From DATATV01 sp035551355 (GTDB lineage Bacteria > Actinomycetota > Actinomycetes > Mycobacteriales > Pseudonocardiaceae), in the NCBI GenBank assembly GCA_035551355.1, contig DASZNF010000141.1, forward strand, positions 266,881 to 330,880: 64,000 nt of DNA, written 5' to 3'. The position numbers were made by a program, and so were the translations under genes. Under the pieces are notes generated by a model. It was not told the origin of the DNA, searched no databases, and saw only the letters and a list, made by a program, of their open reading frames with translations. Below are positions 17,138 through 23,779 of the stretch, in pieces (position 1 is the stretch's first letter; each line of letters begins with the position of its first letter).

Positions 17138-18463
17138 CTAGCTCAGTTCCCGGTGGGCCAGGTGGCGCAGGTCTTGTTCGTCGAGTACCCGGGATTCGGC
17201 GGCCATCACCGCGCGGGCCGCGGCCAGGATGTTCGTGACCTGCTCGTGGGTTGGTGTCAGGCCGAGTGCGAGGAGTTTGTCGGCCAGCGTGTACGGGCCG
17301 CTGTCCGGGGTGAACGGGGCGACCCGCTGGTTGCCGACCAGTTCCGGGTCGACACAGTTGTGCAGCAGCGGATCGACGGCGGACTCCTGGGTGATGATGT
17401 CCATGCCGCCCCAGGCGAACGCCTTGTCCCCGGTCATCGGGTGGTTGTAGGCGCGGTGGTAACCGGTCAGCCGTTCGGCCACTCGGGCGAGTTCGGTCAG
17501 TTTGCCTGTGTCGATCCCGGTGGACACGCCGTATACGGCCTCGAAGGCCATGGCGGTGGCGGCCAGGTCGGCGTTGCCCGGGCCGCCGCAGTAGCCGTTC
17601 ACGGACAGCTCGATCACCTCGGCGCCGGCCCGCGCCGCGGCCACCGCGCAGCCCACCGCCATCCCGAAGGTGTTGTGCGGATGCAGGCCCACCCGCACAC
17701 CGGGCGCGAGCTTCCTGGTCTGCTCCACCAGATAGCCGAAGCCCTCCGGGCTCATCGCGCCCGGGCCGTCGAACAGGGTGATCTCCGAGACGTCGGCCTC
17801 GACCAGCGCGGCCACGCTGTCGGCCAGCATGTCCTCGGTCAGATAGGACACCATCAGCAGCGGGGTGGCCACGGTCAGGCCGCGGTCCCGCGCGGCCCGC
17901 ACCAGTTTCGCCGCCGCCGCGACGACTTCCGCCCGGTCCCGGGGCGTGGTGTCGGTGCGCCAGTCCTCGCCGGCCCAGGCCTGGTCGTAGATCCGCGAGT
18001 AGATCTGCGCGGCCGCGCCGAAACCCTGGATCCACACCTGCACCGAGTCGAACCCGGCCGCCGCCGCCCGATCCACCGCGGCCTCGGTGCCCACCAGTGG
18101 GCACACCGCGACGCACTCGGCGTTGGCCTCCTTGATCGCCGCGATCTCCTGGCGCAGCTGGTCATCCGTGCGGCGCATCAGCCCGGCGGTGACGATCTCG
18201 CCGACCCCGGCGACCACCAAGGCCTTGAGGTAGCCCAGTTTCTGCTCATCGGTGGCCACCACGCCGGGCAGCGTTTCCATCGAGCGCAGCGTGGCATCGC
18301 GCAGCCGCACCGATTCCGGCATCGCACCGACCACATCCGGCCGCCGGTTGAGCGGGCTGACCGACCACCGGCCCGGCTCGTACGCGCCGGGCGCGCGCTG
18401 CGCGGCGATCTCCCGGCGGAAGCGGTCGATCTCCTCGGCGGTGAACACGGGCGGCTTGAGCAT
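17138..18463 (-). CDS. DRE-TIM metallolyase, HMG-CoA lyase-like
   Basis: A 441-residue TIM-barrel enzyme with the metal-binding Asp in RLRDATLRS, the HxH-type pair in LHPHNTFGMAVG and NGYCGGPGNAD near the active-site lid. Members (HMG-CoA lyase, 4-hydroxy-2-oxovalerate aldolase, isopropylmalate synthase) make or break C-C bonds next to a carboxylate. I start at ATG 18463 because GGAGGAG lies five bases upstream; an ATG at 18484 overlaps the SDR stop. It is the second gene of a leftward operon with an SDR. The substrate is not identifiable. Confidence 0.8.
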   Translation of the reverse strand: MLKPPVFTAEEIDRFRREIAAQRAPGAYEPGRWSVSPLNRRPDVVGAMPESVRLRDATLRSMETLPGVVATDEQKLGYLKALVVAGVGEIVTAGLMRRTDDQLRQEIAAIKEANAECVAVCPLVGTEAAVDRAAAAGFDSVQVWIQGFGAAAQIYSRIYDQAWAGEDWRTDTTPRDRAEVVAAAAKLVRAARDRGLTVATPLLMVSYLTEDMLADSVAALVEADVSEITLFDGPGAMSPEGFGYLVEQTRKLAPGVRVGLHPHNTFGMAVGCAVAAARAGAEVIELSVNGYCGGPGNADLAATAMAFEAVYGVSTGIDTGKLTELARVAERLTGYHRAYNHPMTGDKAFAWGGMDIITQESAVDPLLHNCVDPELVGNQRVAPFTPDSGPYTLADKLLALGLTPTHEQVTNILAAARAVMAAESRVLDEQDLRHLAHRELS

Positions 18464-18483
18464 CTCGTTCTCCTCCGGCGTCA

Positions 18484-19254
18484 TCACGCGGCCCGCACCC
18501 CGCCGTCCACCGGGAAATCCGCCCCGGTGACCCAGGTTGCCTCGGCGGAGCCGAGGTAGACCGCGCACCAGGCGACATCCTCCGGTTCGCCGAGCCGGCC
18601 GACCAGGGTGCGGTTGACGATGCTCGCGGACAGTTCGCCGTCGGTCGCGCCGGCCAGGTCGGTCGCTGCGGTCTTGACCAGTCCACAGGAGATGGTGTTG
18701 GCCCGGATGCCCAGCGGACCGCCCTCCACGGCCAGCTGGCGGGTCATGGACAGCACCGCGCCCTTGCCCGCGCAGTGCGCGACCATGCCCATGCTGCGGC
18801 TGCCGCGGTAGGAGTTGACCGAGGCGAAGTTGATGATCGAGGCCCGCCCGCTGGCGGTCAGCAGTGGCCAGGCGGCCTGGGTGACCAGGAAGACGATGTC
18901 CACCTCCCCGGCCAGCGTCGGCCGGAACTGGGTGGCGTAGTCCATGTCGGCCGTGGTGGCCAGGTGCGGGGCGATGGCGGCCGCGTTGACCAGGATGTCC
19001 ACCCGGCCGTGCGGTTGCGCGGCTGCCACGTACCGCCGGGCGCCGTCGGGGTCGGTCAGGTCGACCGGGTGCAGCGAGGTCAGTCGGTGGCCCGCGGCGG
19101 CGGCTTCGGCCACGGTCTGCTCGGCGCGGTCGGCGGCGATGTCGCAGCCGAGCACGGTGGCGCCCTCGGCCGCGTAGCGCAGCGCGATGCCCTTACCGAT
19201 GCCCGCGCCGATTCCGGTGACGAGGGCGACCCTGCCGTCGAGACGTCCGGACAT
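18484..19254 (-). CDS. SDR-family protein with His in place of the catalytic Tyr
   Basis: A 256-residue SDR with GIGAGIGKGIA, NAAAIAP, INFASVNS and a C-terminal VTGADFPVDGG. Where classical SDRs have YxxxK, this one reads HCAGK (codon CAC), so the catalytic tyrosine is replaced by histidine while Lys and Ser are kept. The start ATG at 19254 follows CAGGAGGTTTC. It leads the leftward operon with the DRE-TIM enzyme and is divergent from another SDR across two TGTCGACA sites. It may be catalytically altered rather than dead. Confidence 0.82.
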   Translation of the reverse strand: MSGRLDGRVALVTGIGAGIGKGIALRYAAEGATVLGCDIAADRAEQTVAEAAAAGHRLTSLHPVDLTDPDGARRYVAAAQPHGRVDILVNAAAIAPHLATTADMDYATQFRPTLAGEVDIVFLVTQAAWPLLTASGRASIINFASVNSYRGSRSMGMVAHCAGKGAVLSMTRQLAVEGGPLGIRANTISCGLVKTAATDLAGATDGELSASIVNRTLVGRLGEPEDVAWCAVYLGSAEATWVTGADFPVDGGVRAA

Positions 19255-19277
19255 GAAACCTCCTGCCAAGGCTGTTA

Positions 19278-19348
19278 TGTCGACACTACCATCGAGTGTC
19301 TCGGTGATGTAGCACCAATCCCGGACAGGGATTTACATTCTGTCGACA
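19278..19348. promoter_or_regulatory. Two TGTCGACA operators in a divergent SDR promoter
   Basis: TGTCGACA at 19278-19285 (in TATGTCGACACTA) and 19341-19348 (in TCTGTCGACACTA) are 63 bases apart, about six helical turns, one close to each divergent gene. A degenerate GAGTGTCTC lies between them. Confidence 0.68.
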
Positions 19349-19389
19349 CTAAGCTACAAACTGGGGAACGGTCGACGAGGAGGAACCAG

Positions 19390-19431
19390 GTGTCCGGACG
19401 GGTGTTTCAGGGCCAGGAGAGTGCGGCATGA
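19390..19431 (+). CDS. Possible 13-codon upstream ORF coupled to the SDR gene
   Basis: GTG at 19390 follows a strong GAGGAGGAACCAG ribosome site and encodes VSGRVFQGQESAA before a TGA that overlaps the SDR ATG (ATGA). The peptide resembles the first residues of an SDR, so it may be a remnant N-terminus that now serves for translational coupling. Too short to be sure it is functional. Confidence 0.3.
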   Translation: MSGRVFQGQESAA

Positions 19432-20228
19432 CCGGCCGGCTGGCCGGCAGGGTCGCACTGATCACCGGCGCGGGCAGCGTCGGGCCGGGCTGGGGGAACG
19501 GCCGGGCCGCCGCGGTGCTGTTCGCCCGCGAGGGCGCCACGGTCGTGCTGCTGGACCGGGACGAGCCGTCCCTGGCCGTGACCGCCGAGCAGGTGCGGGC
19601 CGAGGGCGGCACCGCGCACACGCTGCTCGGCGATGTCACCAGCGCCGAGTCGGTGGCGCGGTTCGTGGCGGCCGCGGTCGAGCAGGCCGGGCCGATCTCC
19701 GTGCTGGTCAACAATGTCGGCGGCTCGGCCGCGGGCGGACCGGTGGAGTTGACCGAGGAAGCCTGGAGGGCCCAGCTGGATCTCAACCTCACCAGTGCTT
19801 TCCTGTTGTGCAAGCACGTGATTCCGGTGATGCGCGCACACGGCGGTGGGTCCATCGTGAACACCTCGTCGTCCTCCGGGCTGCGCTGGACCGGCGCGGC
19901 GCAGGTGGCCTATGCGGCGGCCAAGGCCGGGGTGATCCAGCTGTCCAAGGTCACCGCGGTACAGCACGCGGCCGACGGCATCCGGGTGAACACCGTGGTG
20001 CCCGGGCAGTTGCACACTCCGATGGTGGAGGCCCGGCTGGCCGGCCAGCGCGCAGGCGGGGACGTGGAAACGCTGCTGGCGCAACGACAGAAGCGGATCC
20101 CGCTGGGATTCATGGGCGACGGCCGGGACACCGCCTACGCCGCGCTGTTCCTCGCATCTGACGAAGCACGATTCGTGACCGGCACGGAGATCGTGGTCGA
20201 CGGGGGAATGACGGCCCGCTGTGACTGA
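19428..20228 (+). CDS. Short-chain dehydrogenase/reductase
   Basis: A 266-residue SDR. The dinucleotide loop is the longer GAGSVGPGWGNG form, with NNVGGSAAGG, NTSSSSGL, YAAAKAG and FVTGTEIVVDGG. The ATG follows CCAGGAGAGTGCGGC and overlaps a tiny upstream ORF. The stop overlaps the GTG of the LigI-like gene, forming a two-gene operon. It is divergent from the SDR/DRE-TIM operon across two operators. Confidence 0.85.
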   Translation: MTGRLAGRVALITGAGSVGPGWGNGRAAAVLFAREGATVVLLDRDEPSLAVTAEQVRAEGGTAHTLLGDVTSAESVARFVAAAVEQAGPISVLVNNVGGSAAGGPVELTEEAWRAQLDLNLTSAFLLCKHVIPVMRAHGGGSIVNTSSSSGLRWTGAAQVAYAAAKAGVIQLSKVTAVQHAADGIRVNTVVPGQLHTPMVEARLAGQRAGGDVETLLAQRQKRIPLGFMGDGRDTAYAALFLASDEARFVTGTEIVVDGGMTARCD

Positions 20229-21162
20229 CAGCGAGCTGATCTCCGAACCGGTGTCCTCGCCCGGCTGTCCGCCGCCCCATCCCGCGCCGACCCGGCCCTC
20301 GGTGTCGCTGCCGGCCGGCGCGTGCGACGCGCACTGCCATGTTTTCGGCCCCCGCCAACGGTTTCCGTATGCGGCCGACCGCACCTTCACCCCGGTCGAC
20401 GTGCCCAAGGAGCAGCTACGGGACCTGCACGCCTTCCTCGGATTGCCGCGCGCGGTCATCGTGCAATCCTCCTGTCACGGCACCGATCACTCGGTTCTGG
20501 TGGACGCGCTGGCCACCAGCGGCGGGCGCTGGCGTGGGGTCGGGCTGATCGACGCGCGCACGCCGCCGGAGCGGATCGCCGAACTGCACGCGGCCGGGGT
20601 GCGCGGTTTCCGGCTGAACTTCCTGCCCCATCTGCCCGCCGCGGCCGCCCTGGACGAACTGGCCCCGGTGCTCGCGGTGGCCGCCGACCACGGCTGGCAC
20701 GCCGCGGTTCACGTGCACGGTGACGGAATTCTGCGCTACCGCACGCTGATCGAGTCGCTGCCGGTGACCGTGGTGATCGACCACCTGGGCCGGGTGGACC
20801 TGTCCGGCGGGCCGGCCAGTGCCGAGGTCGACCAGCTGCGCCGGATGCTGGACGCGGGGGTGTGGGTGAAGGTGAGCGGCATCGACCGGGTGTCCCGGCT
20901 CGGGCCGCCGTACGCCGACGCGGTGGACCTGGCCGCGCTGCTGGTCGCGCATGCGCCGGAGAAAGTGTTGTGGGGCACGGACTTCCCGCATCCGAACATC
21001 ACCGGCCCGGCCCCGGACGACGGGCTGCTGGTCGAGGCGCTGGTCCGGATCGCGCCGACCCCCGCGCTGCGCGCGCAATTACTGGTGGACAACCCGGCAA
21101 CCTTCTACGACTTCCCCGCGTCCTCCGTACATGCACCTGCCGCGCAAAGATCAACCGAGTGA
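20221..21162 (+). CDS. Amidohydrolase similar to 2-pyrone-4,6-dicarboxylate lactonase (LigI)
   Basis: A 313-residue TIM-barrel hydrolase. It shares with LigI-type lactonases the opening ACDAHCHVFGP, the FRLNFLPH strand, HVHGDG, the VIDHLGRVD strand and GTDFPHPN, which carries the catalytic Asp. These enzymes hydrolyse pyrone or muconolactone-like lactones in protocatechuate 4,5-cleavage. The GTG start overlaps the SDR stop by eight bases. In this context it is the best hint that the island processes an aromatic through a lactone; other LigI-clan lactonases cannot be excluded. Confidence 0.75.
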   Translation: MTDSELISEPVSSPGCPPPHPAPTRPSVSLPAGACDAHCHVFGPRQRFPYAADRTFTPVDVPKEQLRDLHAFLGLPRAVIVQSSCHGTDHSVLVDALATSGGRWRGVGLIDARTPPERIAELHAAGVRGFRLNFLPHLPAAAALDELAPVLAVAADHGWHAAVHVHGDGILRYRTLIESLPVTVVIDHLGRVDLSGGPASAEVDQLRRMLDAGVWVKVSGIDRVSRLGPPYADAVDLAALLVAHAPEKVLWGTDFPHPNITGPAPDDGLLVEALVRIAPTPALRAQLLVDNPATFYDFPASSVHAPAAQRSTE

Positions 21163-21290
21163 CGAAGGCTTCGCTGTCCGCAGGCTGACCCGGCCCACCA
21201 TCTTCCTGCTGCGGGCGCTGGTCGGTTGCGCCCTGCTGGGCAAAGCGACCACGATGCAGGCGAAACTGGCCGAGGTGGGATGAACCTGGC
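21163..21290. other. Short spacer with a doubtful 50-codon frame
   Basis: Between the LigI-like stop and the GntR stop there is a frame from ATG 21131 to TGA 21283 encoding PTIFLLRALVGCALLG, which is somewhat hydrophobic. It has no ribosome site and overlaps the end of the lactonase, so I do not call it a gene. No clear terminator hairpin is visible. Confidence 0.3.
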
Positions 21291-22013
21291 TCAGCTGTCC
21301 TGATCGCGGGCCAGATCGCTGCGTTCGACGGCGGCGTGCGCGGCGACCGTGGCCCGGGCCAGCAGCAGCGCGGCCAGATCGCCGTCGCGCTGCTCGATGG
21401 CCTCGAAGATGCGCTCCTGGTCGGCCACACTGGCGGCCAGCCGCCCGGGCTGGGCCAGGCTGGTGTGCCGAAGGATCATGGTGCGCAGGGCCAGCGAGTC
21501 GAGGATGCCCTTGAGGGTCTCGTTGCCCGCGATGTCGGTCATTCGCTCCTGCAGCGAGACGTGCGCCCAGAAGTAGGCGTCCACCTCGCCGTTTTTGGCC
21601 AGCACCACCATTTCCGCGACCCGTTTGCGCAGTTCGGCCAGGTCGTCCTCGGTGGCGTGCTGCACCACCAGCCGGCCGACCAGGGACAGCAGGTGTCCGC
21701 GCACGAAGTAGATCTCGTCGATGCGCCGCGCGGTGAACATGGCCACCCGGGGCCGCCGCCGGGCCCGCATCTCGACCAGGCCCTCCTGCTCCAGCAGCAT
21801 GAGGGCCTCGCGCACCGGGGTGCGGCTGGAGGAGAACCGGTGGGCCAGCTCCACGCTGTTCAGGTCCTCGCCGGGGGCCAGCCGGCCCTCGATGATGCCC
21901 AGCCCGACCCAGGTGGCGACCTGCACGACGCTGGGTTCGCGGCGCTCGGACAGCTTGAGCAGGCGGACGAACTCGGACTCACGCCGCAACGGCGCCTCGG
22001 TTACCGGCTCCAT
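21291..22013 (-). CDS. GntR-family regulator (FCD), candidate master regulator of the TGTCGACA regulon
   Basis: A 240-residue regulator: winged helix with LNSVELAHRFSSSRTPVREALMLLEQEGLV, then an FCD helical domain (DEIYFVRGHLLSLVGRLVV, FWAHVSLQERMTDIAGN, LRHTSLAQPGR). The ATG at 22013 follows GAAAGGGGG; a longer frame to 22091 would run through the operators and is less likely. Its promoter region holds TGTCGACA at 22031 and 22083, so it is probably autoregulated. FadR-type repressors recognise GT(N)AC-type palindromes, compatible with TGTCGACA. It is divergent from the FAD-linked oxidase. Confidence 0.87.
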   Translation of the reverse strand: MEPVTEAPLRRESEFVRLLKLSERREPSVVQVATWVGLGIIEGRLAPGEDLNSVELAHRFSSSRTPVREALMLLEQEGLVEMRARRRPRVAMFTARRIDEIYFVRGHLLSLVGRLVVQHATEDDLAELRKRVAEMVVLAKNGEVDAYFWAHVSLQERMTDIAGNETLKGILDSLALRTMILRHTSLAQPGRLAASVADQERIFEAIEQRDGDLAALLLARATVAAHAAVERSDLARDQDS

Positions 22014-22030
22014 CCCAGCGGCCCCCTTTC

Positions 22031-22144
22031 TGTCGACAGATCGCCGACTTTCTCCCTTGCGGGGCGTGCCCACTCGGCTTAGTGTCGACACTAGTCTAGC
22101 GGGAGTCGGGTGATGATCGCATCACCGCCCGCAGCCTGTCGACA
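22031..22144. promoter_or_regulatory. Three TGTCGACA operators between GntR and FAD-oxidase genes
   Basis: TGTCGACA at 22031-22038, the perfect 12-mer AGTGTCGACACT at 22081-22092, and TGTCGACA at 22137-22144. Centre spacings are 52 and 54 bases, close to five helical turns each. This is the densest intergenic cluster and lies next to the regulator gene. Confidence 0.75.
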
Positions 22145-22174
22145 GTATGGCCCCTGCCGTGGAGGAATGAACGC

Positions 22175-23563
22175 ATGTCCGACTCAGCCCTGGAGATCGA
22201 ACTCGGCGACCGGCTGCTGCGCCGCGGGGACGCCGGTTACGAACGGGCCCGGCAGGACGCGGTGTGGAACGCGCGCAGGCCCGACCGCTACCCGGCGCTG
22301 ATCGTGCTGGCCCGGGACGAAGCGGACGTGCGGGCCGCGGTGCGACTGGCCGGACAGTTCGGCCTGCGGGTGGGTATCCGGTCGGGTGGGCACAGCTGGG
22401 TGGGCAACGGCGTCCGGGACGACAGCCTGCTGCTGGACATTTCTCGCCTGCAGGAAATACACATCGACCCGGAGACGCGCACCGCGGCCGTGCGGCCCGC
22501 TGCCAAGGGGCCGGCGATCAACGCGGCGGCCGGGGCGCACGGCCTGTTCTTCCCGACCGGGCACGCGCCCACGGTCGGCATCGGCGGGTTCATCCTGGGT
22601 GGCGGCTACGGCTGGAACTCCCGCGCGCTCGGCCCGGCCTGTCTGAGCATCCAGGCCATCGACGTGGTGCTGGCCGATGGCACGTTGGTGCACGCCGACG
22701 ACGCCAGCCACCCGGATCTGATGTGGGCCGCGCGGGGGTGCGGCCCCGGGTTCTTCGGTGTGGTTACCCGGTTCTACCTGCGGTTGTACCCGGCGCCGGA
22801 GCGGATCCTGCGGACCGTGCACAGTTATCCGCTGGAACTGCGGGATGAGGTGTTGGCGTTCGTCTACGACGTGCTGGACGAGTTGCCGCGCGAGGTGGAA
22901 CTGTCGGCCAAGGTCGGGTTCACTCCGGGGCGGGACGATCACCTGGTATCGCTCACCGCGACCGCGTTCTGTGGTGCGGACACTCCGGCTGATCCGTTGG
23001 CAGTGCTGGAAAACGCGCCGTTCCGCGACCAGGCGATCAAGGCTACGGTCGCGCGGTCGTCTACTTTGGATGAACTGTACGAGCTGGCCGACCGGCTGAC
23101 TCCGCCGGGGATGCGGTGGGCGTTGGACGGGATGTGGCTGGGTGGGTCCTCGGCCGAGGTGGTGGAGCTGGCCCGGCCGCTCAACGACACCATTCCGGAC
23201 GGGATGAGCTTCGTGCTGTGGATGGTGTGGGGCGGGTATCCGCGGCAGGACAACGCCTGCTGGTCCAGCCAGGCCCGGCTGTACCTGTCGCCGAACGCGG
23301 GCTGGGCCGATCCGGCCGAGGACCTGACCCACGAAACCTGGGCCCACGCGCCGCTGGTCGCCATCCAGCATGCTTCGCAGGGCTTGCAGTTCTCCGACAA
23401 CAACGTGGCCGACCGGTTCGACCACGGCATCGAGCCGGAGGCGGGGGAGCGGCTGGAGAAGATCCGGGCGGTGTACGACCCGGAGGCGCGGTTCCACACC
23501 TACATGCGCCCGGAGGAATCGACCACCGCTTATGGCCTGGCGCGGGCGAAGCGCACGCACTGA
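22175..23563 (+). CDS. FAD-linked oxidase, berberine-bridge-enzyme type, mono-covalent
   Basis: A 462-residue oxidase with a PCMH-type FAD domain and a C-terminal BBE domain. GGHSW (His73) is the usual histidyl-FAD site, but the position of the second, cysteinyl link reads GHAPTVGIGG with Ala131 where bicovalent members have Cys. It should therefore carry FAD on one bond, as in many bacterial members. Such enzymes oxidise alcohols, sugars or ring carbons with O2. The start follows TGGAGGAATGAACGC. It is controlled from the three-operator region. Confidence 0.85.
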   Translation: MSDSALEIELGDRLLRRGDAGYERARQDAVWNARRPDRYPALIVLARDEADVRAAVRLAGQFGLRVGIRSGGHSWVGNGVRDDSLLLDISRLQEIHIDPETRTAAVRPAAKGPAINAAAGAHGLFFPTGHAPTVGIGGFILGGGYGWNSRALGPACLSIQAIDVVLADGTLVHADDASHPDLMWAARGCGPGFFGVVTRFYLRLYPAPERILRTVHSYPLELRDEVLAFVYDVLDELPREVELSAKVGFTPGRDDHLVSLTATAFCGADTPADPLAVLENAPFRDQAIKATVARSSTLDELYELADRLTPPGMRWALDGMWLGGSSAEVVELARPLNDTIPDGMSFVLWMVWGGYPRQDNACWSSQARLYLSPNAGWADPAEDLTHETWAHAPLVAIQHASQGLQFSDNNVADRFDHGIEPEAGERLEKIRAVYDPEARFHTYMRPEESTTAYGLARAKRTH

Positions 23564-23730
23564 TGCGGTGCTGGGGCGCTCGGCCGGTGACGTTCAGTCG
23601 AGAGTGAGGAGCACTTCGTCGATCTCGCCGTCGCGAGCCCGGGCGAAATTCCCGGATCGGCGGCGGGGTGGAAGGTGCCTCGCTGCCAGGATTTCCGCGC
23701 TGTGCGTGAGACTTCCGCTGTGCGCGAAGC

Positions 23731-23758
23731 GGCGGCCCCGGAGTTTACCGGGGCCGCC
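23731..23758. terminator. Bidirectional terminator between convergent genes
   Basis: GGCGGCCCCGG (23731-23741) pairs perfectly with CCGGGGCCGCC (23748-23758) around a six-base loop AGTTTA. It lies between the ends of the oxidase gene and the convergent secreted-protein gene. The rest of 23564-23730 shows nothing I can name. Confidence 0.75.
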
Positions 23759-23779
23759 GTCTGGTGTCGCCTTGTGTTG

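Noticed and set aside
17347..17354. GGTCGACA resembling the regulon motif
   Set aside because: Lies deep inside the DRE-TIM gene and lacks the first base of the core, so it is probably a coding coincidence.
21131..21283. A 50-codon frame with a hydrophobic stretch
   Set aside because: No ribosome site, overlap with the LigI-like gene end and no independent support.
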